Assembly: GCA_015058625.1 (NCBI GenBank)
Contig: SVCA01000001.1
Span: 186,001 to 250,000, forward strand
DNA: 64,000 nucleotides
Reading direction: 5' to 3'
Source of the DNA: Pseudoselenomonas ruminantium
Lineage (GTDB): Bacteria > Bacillota > Negativicutes > Selenomonadales > Selenomonadaceae
The notes beneath the pieces are model-generated. The model made no database searches. It was not told where the DNA came from and worked only from the letters and a program-made list of their open reading frames with translations. Made by a program: the position numbers and the translations under genes. Of the stretch, positions 16,324-25,194 are shown one piece after another. The stretch's first letter is position 1; each line of letters begins with the position of its first letter.

Positions 16324-17262
16324 TCAATTTTTCTTGGCTAAACGCTGACGCATGGATTCATACATCAGAATAGAGCCTGCCACCGAAGCATTGAGGGAGT
16401 TAATTTTGCCGACCATGGGCATCTTGACGATAAAATCGCACTGTTCCTTGGTAAGGCGACCCATGCCCTTGCCTTCACTGCCCACCACGAGGACCAGCGG
16501 CCCCGTGAGGTCAGCCTCATAATAATTCTGGCTGCCGTCCATGTCGGCACCGGCCACCCAAAAACCTTTTTCCTTCAACGCTTTCAGCGTCTGGGCGATA
16601 TTGCCGATACGGGCCACTGGCACGTATTCCACGGCTCCGGCCGAAGTCTTGGCCACCGTGGCCGTAAGTGGCACACTGCGGCGTTTGGGAATCAGCACAC
16701 CATGGACGCCTGTTGCATCAGCTGTACGCAGCAGGGCACCGAGATTATGCGGGTCTTCGAGTTCATCGAGCAAGAGCAGAAACGGCGGTTCCCCGGCAGC
16801 CTCTGCCTTGGCTAAGATATCGTCAAGTTCGGCATAGGCCACAGGTGCTACATAGGCCAGTACACCCTGATGGCGCAGACCGCCAGCGATGGATTCAATC
16901 TTGCTGCGTTCCACAAACTGCAGAATGATGCCGCGTTCCTTGGCCAGAGCTGTGATTTCACTGACCTGACCTTCGCGGTCGCCGTCAGCCAGCAGAATCT
17001 TGTTGATGCCACGGCCAGCGCGCAGAGCTTCCGTTACGGCATTGCGCCCAATCAGCACATCTTCGGGCAGTTCCCGCTGGTTTTGGCCGTCCTGATTTTT
17101 GCGGGCTTCCTGAGCCAGTACCTGACTGGTCAATTTTTGACGAGTCAAGTTTTCCCGATTGGCTCGCTCATGGAAACCATTTTTCCGGGCTCCATCCCGC
17201 CCTGTTTTCTTGATGTCGCGTTTTTTGCCGCGCATTGCATCTTTTTTGTTATCGTTTTTCAT
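16324..17262 (-). CDS. rlmB: 23S rRNA (guanosine-2'-O)-methyltransferase RlmB
   Basis: 312 residues. A SPOUT methyltransferase that modifies G2251 of 23S rRNA in E. coli. The substrate-binding N-domain starts at VLIGRNAVTEAL (about residue 69). The knot is seen in DELEDPHNLGALLRTADATG, VVGSEGKGMGRL and INSLNASVAGSILMYE (SPOUT motifs 1-3). The first 65 residues are a basic, disordered extension; residues of the form LTRQK LTSQV come from the TGAC-NN-GTCA repeats at 17111-17147. It starts 4 bp after thyX and is last in the ispD-ispF-cysS-mrnC-thyX-rlmB run. Confidence 0.93.
   Translation of the reverse strand: MKNDNKKDAMRGKKRDIKKTGRDGARKNGFHERANRENLTRQKLTSQVLAQEARKNQDGQNQRELPEDVLIGRNAVTEALRAGRGINKILLADGDREGQVSEITALAKERGIILQFVERSKIESIAGGLRHQGVLAYVAPVAYAELDDILAKAEAAGEPPFLLLLDELEDPHNLGALLRTADATGVHGVLIPKRRSVPLTATVAKTSAGAVEYVPVARIGNIAQTLKALKEKGFWVAGADMDGSQNYYEADLTGPLVLVVGSEGKGMGRLTKEQCDFIVKMPMVGKINSLNASVAGSILMYESMRQRLAKKN
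17111..17147. repeat. TGAC-NN-GTCA array inside rlmB
   Basis: Exact units at 17123 and 17138 (15 bp apart) and a decayed one at 17111 (12 bp away). Read in the rlmB frame they give Leu-Thr-x-Gln-x repeats, a different frame from that in mutL, so the element is not selected for one peptide. Confidence 0.75.
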
Positions 17263-17266
17263 TGTA

Positions 17267-17959
17267 TTATTCTTTCTCCCGCAGTTTCAGCATTTCACTG
17301 AGCTTGCCGCAGGTCATGGCCCCTTCCGGGCAGCGGCCGGTGTTGACGCAGCTGGCCCCGGCATTGAAGAACAGGGTCGGTGCCACCTTCTTGGCTTCGG
17401 CCAGCATCTTATAGGCCATATCGCGGATTTCCCACTGGGCCCGGTTACAGCAACGCAGATTGAAGAAGTGCATGAGGCTGCGGGCATTCATGGTCACGAG
17501 AATCTTCGTCTCCGTGGCATTGGCCAACACATAGCGGGCATCTTCCTTGGGCACCCCCATTTCCGTCAGTTCATCATAGGTCTTGCGGATTTCTTCGAGC
17601 AGTGCTTCATACTTAGCCAAAGCTTCCGGCTTTTCCGCAATGGAGGGCGGCGTGATGTACTGGAAGCCATGCGCAGCCACATAGCGCTGGGACTGCTGGT
17701 CATAGGAAGCGATGCGGTGACGCACGAGCTGATGGGTCAGCACACGGCTCACACCTTCAATGCCGAAGGTGAAGCTGGCGTGTTCGAGGGTGGAGCCATG
17801 GCCCAAAGCCACCATGCGGCGCACCATTTCCTTAACCTTCTCATCGCTTAATTTTTCCGCCAGTTCCTCTGCACCGCTGGCGGAATAACAGAGGCGGGCA
17901 GCCATAGCCACCGCCCGCTCCGGCTCCGGCGTATAATTTAAGAGTTTTACTTTAATCAT
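17267..17959 (-). CDS. thyX: flavin-dependent thymidylate synthase ThyX
   Basis: 230 residues. Makes dTMP from dUMP with methylene-tetrahydrofolate, FAD and NADPH. The signature [14 protein letters not shown] (RHRx7S) is near residue 80, and the C-terminal half contains [22 protein letters not shown] (about 156-177), conserved in the family. It overlaps mrnC by 4 bp. The neighbours mrnC and rlmB are the classic clostridial arrangement. No thyA is seen in the window. Confidence 0.96.
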   Translation of the reverse strand: MIKVKLLNYTPEPERAVAMAARLCYSASGAEELAEKLSDEKVKEMVRRMVALGHGSTLEHASFTFGIEGVSRVLTHQLVRHRIASYDQQSQRYVAAHGFQYITPPSIAEKPEALAKYEALLEEIRKTYDELTEMGVPKEDARYVLANATETKILVTMNARSLMHFFNLRCCNRAQWEIRDMAYKMLAEAKKVAPTLFFNAGASCVNTGRCPEGAMTCGKLSEMLKLREKE

Positions 17960-18459
17960 GATTTCTTCTCCCGAATTTCCTTCATCATAGCCTGGGATAT
18001 AACTTGGAAAGACATTTCCGCAATCTCATAGAGCCGTTCATTCTGCTCCGAAAGATAGAGACTGCCCAGCAGGGCCTCAAAACCGGTACTGGCATGGTAC
18101 TCAGCAACGGTGGCACTGCGCGGAGCATGGCTCTTGGCATTGCGGCCCCGGCGGTAAATGGCCTTCTCCTCCTCCGTCAGCTTGTCCTCGATGCCCTGAT
18201 AGGCTTTGGCCTGCCAGACCGCCGAAACCATCTGGGCGCTGAAGGAGTGCAGAGCCTGTACCTTGGCCTGCTCGTAGGACAGCAGGCGGGTACGCATATA
18301 GAGATGGAAGTAAGCATCCCCCACATAGGCCAGCACCAACGGGTGAAGCTGCTTTACATCCACATCTTTGTAACGCTGGAGGATGCCCCCGTCGCCGTCC
18401 GGCTGGAACATCATTTCCACCAGCATCTTAAAATGGTCAAACTTCATGCCTTTTTCCAC
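17956..18459 (-). CDS. mrnC: mini-ribonuclease III MrnC
   Basis: 167 residues at most. A dimeric RNase III catalytic domain without a dsRNA-binding domain; it matures 23S rRNA in Bacillus. The core reads [22 protein letters not shown] (about residues 39-60) with the acidic VGDA site, then [35 protein letters not shown] (about 115-150) with the glutamate-containing EALLG helix. Two starts fit: GTG 18459 with GGAG 4 bases upstream, or ATG 18447, which overlaps the cysS stop as ATGA. An N-terminal extension of some 35 residues precedes the usual family start. Confidence 0.93.
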   Translation of the reverse strand: MEKGMKFDHFKMLVEMMFQPDGDGGILQRYKDVDVKQLHPLVLAYVGDAYFHLYMRTRLLSYEQAKVQALHSFSAQMVSAVWQAKAYQGIEDKLTEEEKAIYRRGRNAKSHAPRSATVAEYHASTGFEALLGSLYLSEQNERLYEIAEMSFQVISQAMMKEIREKKS

Positions 18460-19871
18460 CGTACTCCATTGGGGGTATCTTCGAGGATTACCCCTGCTTC
18501 TTTGAGCTCATCGCGAATCTTGTCCGCTAAAGCCCAGTTCTTTTCCTTGCGGGCATCCTGACGGATGTTGATGATTAAATCCATGAGCCTATTTGCCAGT
18601 TCATCATCGGCGGCCTCATCCTGCTCGAAGATGCCGATAATGCCCGTCATGAGCTTGTAGCTTTCTGCCACCTTGGCAAAGTTTTCGCTGTCAAAAGCTA
18701 TGCCCTTGTTCATGACATCCTGATAGTAGATGTTGATATCCTTGGACAGGGCAAAAATCTGGCTGATAGCCAGTGCCGTATTGAAGTCATCATCCATGGC
18801 CTCATGGAATTCCTTGACATAACCGGCAGCCTTTTCCGCCAAAGCCTTAGCCGTATCGCTAGAACCGGTCTTGGCCAGCAGTTCATCCATAAAGCCCTTA
18901 GACTGGGCCAGACGATTGAGGCTGGTCTGTGCTTCCTTGAGGCGCTCGTCGCTGAAATCCAGCGGGCTTCTGTAATGGGTCTGCAGGATGAAGAAACGCA
19001 CGACTTCACCGGGATATTCGGCGAGGATATCCTTGACCGTAAAGAAATTGTTCTTGGACTTGGACATCTTCTCATTGTGAATCGTGATAAAGCCGTTGTG
19101 GAGCCAGTACTGGGCAAAGCTGTGCTCATCCCCAATGCAGGCCTGACTCTGAGCAATCTCATTTTCATGGTGCGGGAAGATAAGGTCACTGCCGCCGCCA
19201 TGGAAGTCAAATTTCTCACCGAGGTATTTCAAAGACATGGTGGAGCACTCGATATGCCAGCCCGGACGGCCTTTGCCCCAGGGGCTGTCCCAGCTCGGTT
19301 CGCCGGGCTTGGCTGCCTTCCAAAGGGCGAAGTCCATGGGATGTTCCTTGCGCTCATCCACATCAATGCGGGCACCGGCCTGCATGTCTTCGAGTTTGCG
19401 GCCGCTCAATTTGCCATAGCCGGCAAATTTTTCCACGCGATAGAACACGTCGCCATTGTCCACAGCATAAGCATAACCTTTGTCCACGAGTTTTTGCACC
19501 ATGGCGATGATGTCGGGAATGGTTTCGCTGACGCGCGGATAAATGTCGGCACGCTTGACATTAAGCGCATCCATAGCCTTGAAGTAGGCATCAATATAAC
19601 GGCCGGAAATGTCGCTCCACTTCACGCCTTCTTCATTGGCCGTGCGGATAATCTTATCATCCACATCCGTGAAGTTCTGGATATAGCGCACCTTATAGCC
19701 TTTATGGGCCAGATAGCGGCGAATCACGTCCCAGGTCACAAAGGGACGGGCATTGCCGATATGCGGATGATTATAGGGCGTAACACCGCAGCAGTAAATG
19801 CTGGCCTCCCCCTCTTTCAAGGGTTTGAACTCTTCCTTGCTGCGGCTCATGGTATTGTAAACTTTTAACAT
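18444..19871 (-). CDS. cysS: cysteinyl-tRNA synthetase
   Basis: 475 residues, full length. Class I synthetase with HPHIGNARPF (HIGH box, about residue 35) and KMSKSKNNF (KMSKS, about 266). Zinc ligands are seen at IYCCGVTPYNHPHIG (Cys near 28), WHIECSTMS (about 208) and HHENEIAQSQA. The start ATG has AAGGAG 9 bases upstream. It follows ispF across a 177-bp gap occupied by a palindromic repeat and is coupled to mrnC by overlap. No T-box was recognised in front. Confidence 0.97.
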   Translation of the reverse strand: MLKVYNTMSRSKEEFKPLKEGEASIYCCGVTPYNHPHIGNARPFVTWDVIRRYLAHKGYKVRYIQNFTDVDDKIIRTANEEGVKWSDISGRYIDAYFKAMDALNVKRADIYPRVSETIPDIIAMVQKLVDKGYAYAVDNGDVFYRVEKFAGYGKLSGRKLEDMQAGARIDVDERKEHPMDFALWKAAKPGEPSWDSPWGKGRPGWHIECSTMSLKYLGEKFDFHGGGSDLIFPHHENEIAQSQACIGDEHSFAQYWLHNGFITIHNEKMSKSKNNFFTVKDILAEYPGEVVRFFILQTHYRSPLDFSDERLKEAQTSLNRLAQSKGFMDELLAKTGSSDTAKALAEKAAGYVKEFHEAMDDDFNTALAISQIFALSKDINIYYQDVMNKGIAFDSENFAKVAESYKLMTGIIGIFEQDEAADDELANRLMDLIINIRQDARKEKNWALADKIRDELKEAGVILEDTPNGVRWKKA

Positions 19872-19887
19872 TGAGATTCTCCTTTTG

Positions 19888-20049
19888 GGGCGTATTGATG
19901 AAATGAAGTTCGCCCAGATTTATGGATAGTGGCTGTTCATGCAAGGCGACAAACCGGAGGCATAGCAGATGCTATGTCGAGGATTTGGCAACGCAGCAGG
20001 GACAGTCAATATCCGTGAAGATGGGTGGATTGAATGAATCAACACGCCC
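19888..20049. repeat. 162-bp hairpin-forming MITE-like repeat
   Basis: Terminal inverted repeats GGGCGTATTGATG (19888-19900) and the complement of GGGCGTGTTGAT (20038-20049) flank a sequence that is itself an imperfect palindrome with a CATAGC/GCTATG tip near 19960-19976. The whole can fold as one long hairpin. It starts 16 bp before cysS and its last base is the first base of the ispF stop codon on the forward strand. No coding frame. Confidence 0.7.
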
Positions 20050-20525
20050 TAGGCCTTTTCGATACCTGCCACCGCATAGGCGGAGATACCTTCCTCACTG
20101 CCGGTAAAGCCGAGCTTTTCCTCAGTGGTGGCCTTCACGTTAACCTGGTCTAATTCAATCCCCAGCACATGGGCGATATTCTCGTTCATCTGGGGAATAA
20201 AATCCTTCATCTTGGGCTTCTGGGCTACAATCGTAGCATCCACATTGCCGGTGACATAGCCCTTTTCCCGGATTAGCTCTGCCACATGGGACAGAAGCTT
20301 CATGCTGTCAGCCCCCTTGAATTTGGGGTCCGTATCGGGGAAATGACGGCCAATATCACCTAAAGCCGCCGCCCCGAGCAGCGCATCCGCCACCGCATGG
20401 AGCAGTACATCCGCATCGGAATGGCCCAGCAGGCCCAATGTATGGGGAATTTCCACCCCGCCGATAATGAGCTTCCGACCTGCCACCAGACGGTGAACAT
20501 CGTAGCCCATGCCAAATCTAGTCAT
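20049..20525 (-). CDS. ispF: 2-C-methyl-D-erythritol 2,4-cyclodiphosphate synthase IspF
   Basis: 158 residues. Fifth step of the MEP isoprenoid pathway, cyclising CDP-ME-2-phosphate. Metal and substrate motifs: GYDVHRL (Asp and His ligands, about residues 7-13), [20 protein letters not shown] (about 33-52) and [13 protein letters not shown] near the C-terminus. The ATG at 20525 overlaps the ispD stop as TAATG, with AAAGGAGG upstream, so the two genes are coupled rather than fused as in some relatives. Confidence 0.96.
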   Translation of the reverse strand: MTRFGMGYDVHRLVAGRKLIIGGVEIPHTLGLLGHSDADVLLHAVADALLGAAALGDIGRHFPDTDPKFKGADSMKLLSHVAELIREKGYVTGNVDATIVAQKPKMKDFIPQMNENIAHVLGIELDQVNVKATTEEKLGFTGSEEGISAYAVAGIEKA

Positions 20526-21277
20526 TATTCTGCCTCCTTTAGCCAAGCCTCACGGGCAGTCTTAGCCGCCGCCTGCAGGCTCCGGGCTTCGTCCTCTGCC
20601 GTACACTTCAGGAACGCTTCTGCAACCAGCAAATCCTCCGGGGTGGTCACCTTGATGTTGCGGTAATCGCTCTGCACCACCGCCACAGGAGCGCCGATAC
20701 GCTCCACGAGGCTCGCGTCATCCGTCCCCAAGAAGTTATCGGCCACAGCCGCTTCATTGGCCTTTAGCAGAATGTCCTTGCGGAACCCCTGCGGCGTCTG
20801 CACTTCCCAAAGGGTGCTGCGCGGCGGTGTATCCACCACGAGACCTTCCGCATCCACCACCTTGATGGTGTTCTTCGCCGACACCGCGGCAATGGCCCCG
20901 CCCTTAGCGCGGGCCGTGTCAATCACGGCCTGAATGGTCTTGACGCTCACCAGCGGCCGGGCCGCATCATGCACCAGTACCACATCAGCGGACGCTGCAA
21001 CCTGCTGCAGGCCGTTATAGATGGAATACTGCCGTTCACTGCCGCCAGCCACTACCTGAAAGGGCTTTAAGCCGCTGACCTTTTGCAGCTGCCCTTCCAC
21101 GGCCGTGACTTCATCGGCAGCCACCACGACGATAAGCTCACCCACTTCTTCCACTGCGGAGAATGTCTTTAAGGTGCGCACTAAGATAGGCTCTCCCCCC
21201 AAGGTCAACAGCACTTTATTTATACCAGCCTGCATTCGTTTTCCCTGCCCGGCGGCGGGGAAAATAACACTGACCAT
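20525..21277 (-). CDS. ispD: 2-C-methyl-D-erythritol 4-phosphate cytidylyltransferase IspD
   Basis: 250 residues. Third MEP-pathway enzyme, transferring CMP to methylerythritol phosphate. The nucleotide-binding start reads [20 protein letters not shown] (about residues 5-24), with [12 protein letters not shown] near 103 and [12 protein letters not shown] near 155. The last 25 residues ([18 protein letters not shown], alanine-rich) extend a little beyond the usual 230-residue length. A GGAG-type site precedes the ATG. Confidence 0.95.
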   Translation of the reverse strand: MVSVIFPAAGQGKRMQAGINKVLLTLGGEPILVRTLKTFSAVEEVGELIVVVAADEVTAVEGQLQKVSGLKPFQVVAGGSERQYSIYNGLQQVAASADVVLVHDAARPLVSVKTIQAVIDTARAKGGAIAAVSAKNTIKVVDAEGLVVDTPPRSTLWEVQTPQGFRKDILLKANEAAVADNFLGTDDASLVERIGAPVAVVQSDYRNIKVTTPEDLLVAEAFLKCTAEDEARSLQAAAKTAREAWLKEAE

Positions 21278-21298
21278 GCAATCACTCCTAAGAAATTA

Positions 21299-21322
21299 AG
21301 CCTTCCCTCCGAGGGGAAGGCT
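21299..21322 (-). terminator. hairpin after the PIN-TRAM gene
   Basis: AGCCTTCCC and GGGAAGGCT arms (21299-21322) with a short GC loop between the PIN-TRAM stop and ispD. On the minus strand it is followed by TAATTTCTT, so it is a moderate intrinsic terminator. Confidence 0.55.
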
Positions 21323-21328
21323 CGTTCA

Positions 21329-22480
21329 TTAATTTTTCGGCTTGGCAAAAATCATTCTGCCTGCCGCCGTCTGCAGGGCAGAGGTCACTTCTACTTCGAT
21401 GTTTTCGCCCATATAGCGATTGCCGTTTTCCACGACAATCATAGTGCCATCTTCGAGATAGGCCACCCCCTGGCCTGCCTCCTTGCCGGATTTCACGATG
21501 CTCACCTGCATATTCTCACCCGGAATAACCACAGGCTTCACCGCATTGGACAGGGCGTTGATATTGAGTACCTCCACGCCTCTTAATTGAGCCACTTTGT
21601 TGAGGTTGAAATCATTGGTGATGATTTTGCCCCCGACCTGCTGGGCCAGCTGCACCAGCTTGGAATCCACTTCGGGGATATCCTCGAAATCTTCCTCAGT
21701 GATTTTTACCTTCATGCGGCTTTCCTGACGGATTTTCTGCAGGATATCCAGTCCGCGCCGTCCGCGTACCCGCTTCAAGGCATCCGCTGAATCGGCAATA
21801 TGCTGCAATTCTTCCAGCACAAACACCGGAATCAACAGCGTGCCTTCCAAAAAGCCCGTTTCACAGATGTCGGCAATGCGGCCATCGATAATCACGCTGG
21901 TATCCAGCAGCTTATAGCTGGGCTGTTCGTTTTTTTCCACTGTCGGCGCCTTTGGCGCTGCTGCCTGCTTAGCTTCCCGGATTTTGACCATTTCCTTCAT
22001 GAATTTCGGGATAAAGTCAAAAATGCCCACCAGTTCCGAGCGCTTTTTAATCATGATATGAATACCAAGGTAGCCCAGCACAATGCTGAACACCACCGGG
22101 ATATACTCGCCCACCACGGGAATCTTGGAGAAAGCATATCCCAGCAAATTTGCAATAATGAGTCCGATAAGTAAACCAATGGCACCAGCCACCACATCAT
22201 GCGTGGGCATTTTGTTGAGCTGGGCCTCCACAAACACGGCAAAACCTTTGAGCTTGCGGATAAAGAAGGGAGATAACAGGAACCCCAGAACGGCACCGGC
22301 TCCGGCACCAAAGAGGATGCTCAAAAAACCTGCCAGTGACAGTTTGAAAATCCCCATCTCCGTTTTCAGTATCTCCGTACTGATGAAAGAGGTCAAAAGC
22401 GGCGTGGCCATATTGAGAAGTGCCCCACCAGCAATGGCCAGCAAAAGGATAATGAAAAAACGTAAAACACGGTCTAACAT
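21329..22480 (-). CDS. PIN/TRAM-domain membrane protein (YacL family)
   Basis: 383 residues from the ATG at 22480, which has AAAGGGGGTG upstream; a longer open frame has no site. Four hydrophobic segments occupy residues 1-140, then a PIN nuclease-like domain begins KLLDTSVIIDGRIADICETGF (about 184-204; Asp ligands) with LKRVRGRRGLDILQKI and IITNDFNLNKVA (third Asp). A TRAM domain with GKEAGQGVAYLEDGTMIVVENG (about 320-342) ends it. The family is conserved next to ispD and carD in Firmicutes; its substrate is not established, probably RNA. Confidence 0.93.
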   Translation of the reverse strand: MLDRVLRFFIILLLAIAGGALLNMATPLLTSFISTEILKTEMGIFKLSLAGFLSILFGAGAGAVLGFLLSPFFIRKLKGFAVFVEAQLNKMPTHDVVAGAIGLLIGLIIANLLGYAFSKIPVVGEYIPVVFSIVLGYLGIHIMIKKRSELVGIFDFIPKFMKEMVKIREAKQAAAPKAPTVEKNEQPSYKLLDTSVIIDGRIADICETGFLEGTLLIPVFVLEELQHIADSADALKRVRGRRGLDILQKIRQESRMKVKITEEDFEDIPEVDSKLVQLAQQVGGKIITNDFNLNKVAQLRGVEVLNINALSNAVKPVVIPGENMQVSIVKSGKEAGQGVAYLEDGTMIVVENGNRYMGENIEVEVTSALQTAAGRMIFAKPKN

Positions 22481-22521
22481 ACATTCACCCCCTTTCTTAA
22501 TGATATACTTGCATAACTTTA

Positions 22522-22551
22522 AGTATAGTAAATTTTCCCCGCCTATGTCAA
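22522..22551 (-). promoter_or_regulatory. promoter of the PIN-TRAM gene
   Basis: Minus strand TTGACA (22546-22551), 18-base spacer, TATACT (22522-22527), 42 bp before the start codon. It makes this gene independent of carD. Confidence 0.75.
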
Positions 22552-22634
22552 CGCTAAAGGGGTCACGAGCACAAAGATTTCCTCGTAAAAAAAGAAGGAC
22601 AGCCAACAAACATCAGCCATCCGAGAATTTAATT

Positions 22635-23123
22635 TTAGGAATTATTGGCCGCCAGGATGTCATCCATCCAGACTTCCACTTCCGCCGGACTCTTGTCACA
22701 GGCGTAAACGAGTTCGCTGACCACTATCTGCCGGGCCAAATCGAGCAGCCTGCGCTCACCTGCTGAAATGCGCCGCTCCCGTTCCTGCACAACCAAGTTG
22801 CGCGTCACTGCCGCCGCATCACAGATATCGCCGGACTTCAACCGTTCCAGATTCGTATGATACCGCCGGTTCCAGGTGCCCATCAGCCGCTCCGGCTCGT
22901 CCTCAAGCACATCACGCACCTCGTCCACCCGGGCTTCCGGAATCACATCCCGCAGTCCGATATGTTCTGCCTTGTCCGCGGGAATCATCACCTTCATATC
23001 CCCGAGCGGCATCTGCAGCACATAATAAGACCTGCCTTCACCTAATACCTCGCATTTTTCGATACCGGAGATTACACCGGCACCATGCATTGGATAGACC
23101 ACCTTATCACCAATTTGTAACAA
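22635..23123 (-). CDS. CarD-family transcriptional regulator
   Basis: 162 residues from a TTG at 23123, chosen because it gives the family start LQIGDKVVYPMHGAGVISGIE and has a G-rich AGGGGGTGGG site close upstream. CarD proteins bind the RNA polymerase beta subunit through this Tudor-like N-domain and stabilise open complexes, mostly at rRNA promoters. The C-terminal helical DNA-binding half carries RRYHTNLERLKSGDICDAA and SAGERRLLDLARQIVVSEL (about 95-145). The longer upstream frame (LLFCAKIIIVC) is promoter DNA and is rejected. Promoter at 23179-23207. Confidence 0.92.
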   Translation of the reverse strand: MLQIGDKVVYPMHGAGVISGIEKCEVLGEGRSYYVLQMPLGDMKVMIPADKAEHIGLRDVIPEARVDEVRDVLEDEPERLMGTWNRRYHTNLERLKSGDICDAAAVTRNLVVQERERRISAGERRLLDLARQIVVSELVYACDKSPAEVEVWMDDILAANNS

Positions 23124-23178
23124 GCACCCACCCCCTAAACAATAACGAATAATAGGAAGACCATGGCATACTATTATT

Positions 23179-23207
23179 ATTTTAGCACAAAATAATAATT
23201 TTTTCAA
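23179..23207 (-). promoter_or_regulatory. promoter of the carD-like gene
   Basis: Minus strand TTGAAA (23202-23207), 17-base spacer, TAAAAT (23179-23184), within a very A/T-rich stretch. Confidence 0.6.
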
Positions 23208-23215
23208 AAATTATT

Positions 23216-23249
23216 ACAGGGGTGCTTGACTTGCTGGAAGCACCCCTGT
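23216..23249 (-). terminator. terminator of the 23254-24195 gene
   Basis: A 12-bp stem (23216-23227 with 23238-23249) lies 4 bp after the stop of the secreted-protein gene and is followed on the minus strand by AATAATTTTT. Confidence 0.7.
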
Positions 23250-23253
23250 TATC

Positions 23254-24195
23254 TCATTTCTTCGTCTTCTTATCTTTGGACTTATCCACGATGATATCCT
23301 TGACGAGAACGGCTTTCTCTTTCACTTCCCTGGGTACCATCAGTTTGGATTTAGCCTTCGGCGTCAGGAATACGGTGTACTCTTTCAAATCACTGTAATA
23401 AGCAACGGTCTGCAGGATTTCCTCAAGCAGCGGATTGCCCTGAACCACATTATCTTCGAGAACAGCTTTGGCCGTTTCCTGCACCACACCCGTGAAATTC
23501 GTGCTCTCGGTCACGGTCTGCCATGTGGTTTTGTCCACCGTCCACATGTAGCTGATTTCTGCGCGGCGAATGCCCTTGTCCAGATACTTCATCACATTCT
23601 TCTGGAATTCTGCGTCATCGGCAGTCCCCTTGTCCGCAGGATTTGCCTGATTATAGGCCGCTACTGCATCTGCCAGCTTATCGCTGTCCAGTATTACAAA
23701 CATGGTGCGCTCGGTATCAGACTCCCGCACCACCTTCACATCTTTTACCATGGCGATAGTCTCGGCAATCTCCTTGCTGTTTGGCGTGGCAATCGCGTTG
23801 GTAAGCACAGCCGCCAGACTCGGTGCCTCAAATTTTTCCCACTTCTTCCCCGTCTTGTAATAGATGGTCATATTCTTCTTGTCCTGTTCGATGAAGAAGG
23901 GGATTTTTTCCGTCAGGCTGCCGCCATCGGCATCATGGAACAATACATCAAAAGCACCGGCCATGTACCAGGCATCTTTCTGGATCTGGGCCATGACATC
24001 CAGCTTTGCCTGCCCGGAAGGCACAAAGAAGCTGATGTTCTCACGCATGATGCGGGTATCCTGCGCAGCAGGTTTGGTCAAAGCCTCCCGAAATGCTGCC
24101 ATATCATCAGCGGCGGCTGCCGGAGCAAAGTAGGAACAGCCACAGACCATGGCACCCAGCAAGGCCCGGGAACCGATTTTGAAGAGTTTGTTCAT
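23254..24195 (-). CDS. secreted or lipid-anchored protein of unknown function
   Basis: 313 residues from the ATG at 24195 (GGGAAGATT upstream). The N-terminus is an export signal, KLFKIGSRALLGAMVCGCSYF, with either a lipobox-like VCGC or an ordinary cleavage after APAAAA. The mature protein is mostly mixed helix and strand, with NISFFVPSGQAKLDVMAQIQ near residue 50 and a lysine-rich tail (DKSKDKKTKK). The pattern of repeated 'FFVPSGQ...MTIYYKTGKKW' strands recalls lipoprotein-localisation-like beta folds, but I recognise no family with certainty. It is a single gene between carD and sdaAA with its own terminator. Confidence 0.7.
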   Translation of the reverse strand: MNKLFKIGSRALLGAMVCGCSYFAPAAAADDMAAFREALTKPAAQDTRIMRENISFFVPSGQAKLDVMAQIQKDAWYMAGAFDVLFHDADGGSLTEKIPFFIEQDKKNMTIYYKTGKKWEKFEAPSLAAVLTNAIATPNSKEIAETIAMVKDVKVVRESDTERTMFVILDSDKLADAVAAYNQANPADKGTADDAEFQKNVMKYLDKGIRRAEISYMWTVDKTTWQTVTESTNFTGVVQETAKAVLEDNVVQGNPLLEEILQTVAYYSDLKEYTVFLTPKAKSKLMVPREVKEKAVLVKDIIVDKSKDKKTKK

Positions 24196-24301
24196 AATCT
24201 TCCCTCTTTCCTTAAACAACTCACACATTGTCCATGGCTATTTAATTCTACTTTTTTTGCCAAAAACCTTTATATTTTTCTGTTGCTGCTCTGCAAACGG
24301 C

Positions 24302-25171
24302 TTATTTATAGATGCGCTTTTCGATGGCTTTAGCCGTTGCCGTAGTGGCCAGACCGCCCTCACTCGTCTCGCGCAGGCTCTTGGGCAGAGCCTTGCCGAT
24401 GCGGTTCATGGCATCGATGACCTCGTCCACAGGAATGACGGATTCAATCCCCGCCAAAGTCATATCCGCCGCCAGCATGGCCTCAATGGCGGCAAAGCCG
24501 TTGCGCTTCACGCAGGGAACTTCCACCAGTCCGGCCACGGGGTCACAGACGAGGCCCAGCAGATTCTTGATGGAAAGCGCCACGGCGTTGCCGATTTGCG
24601 CAGGCGTTCCTCCGGCAAGTTCCACCAGAGCACCAGCAGCCATGCCTGCAGCTGTGCCGCATTCCGCCTGACAGCCTCCGGCAGCTCCGGCAATGCTGGC
24701 GTTCTGGTCAACCACCATGCCAATGCCTGCCGCGGTGAAAAGCGCCTTGACAATATCTTCATCCGCCAGCTTCCGCTCCATTTTCGCCGCATAGAGAGCC
24801 GCCGGCACAATGCCGCAGGAGCCTGCCGTAGGACAGGCCACAATCCGGCCCATTACGGCGTTGACCTCGCTGATGCCCACGGCATAGGCGGCAGCTTTCA
24901 GCACTTCCTCCCCCATATAGCCCTTACCGGTATAGTTGTAAAGTTTCCTGGCATCACCACCCGTAAGGCCGCTGAGGGATTTTTCCGTATTGCTGATGCC
25001 CCGCTCGATGGAGGCCTGCATAACCTGCCAGTTCCCCGCCATCGCAGAAATGATTTCCGCCCGCGTTTTTTGGCTGTCGCGGACTTCCCGCTGAATCACA
25101 ATTTCATGGATGGGACAGTGCTGCTCCTCAGCCCCGTCCACCAGTTCCTGAATGGTATTGAAGTTTAACAT
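24302..25171 (-). CDS. sdaAA: L-serine dehydratase, alpha subunit
   Basis: 289 residues. Iron-sulfur enzyme turning L-serine into pyruvate and ammonia. Cluster cysteines are seen in VACPTAGSCGIVPAAL (about residues 108-123) and DPVAGLVEVPCVKRN (about 200-214); the family glycine-rich QNASIAGAAGGCQAECGTAAG (about 150-170) is present. It lies 23 bp after sdaAB on the same transcript; the two-subunit form is typical of Firmicutes. An AGGGAGAG site is about 10 bases from the ATG. Confidence 0.96.
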   Translation of the reverse strand: MLNFNTIQELVDGAEEQHCPIHEIVIQREVRDSQKTRAEIISAMAGNWQVMQASIERGISNTEKSLSGLTGGDARKLYNYTGKGYMGEEVLKAAAYAVGISEVNAVMGRIVACPTAGSCGIVPAALYAAKMERKLADEDIVKALFTAAGIGMVVDQNASIAGAAGGCQAECGTAAGMAAGALVELAGGTPAQIGNAVALSIKNLLGLVCDPVAGLVEVPCVKRNGFAAIEAMLAADMTLAGIESVIPVDEVIDAMNRIGKALPKSLRETSEGGLATTATAKAIEKRIYK

Positions 25172-25194
25172 CGCTTCTTAACTCTCCCTACAAC

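Noticed and set aside
19872..20048. T-box riboswitch in front of cysS
   Set aside because: The gap is filled by a palindromic repeat; no T-box sequence (TGGNACC type) or specifier stem was seen.
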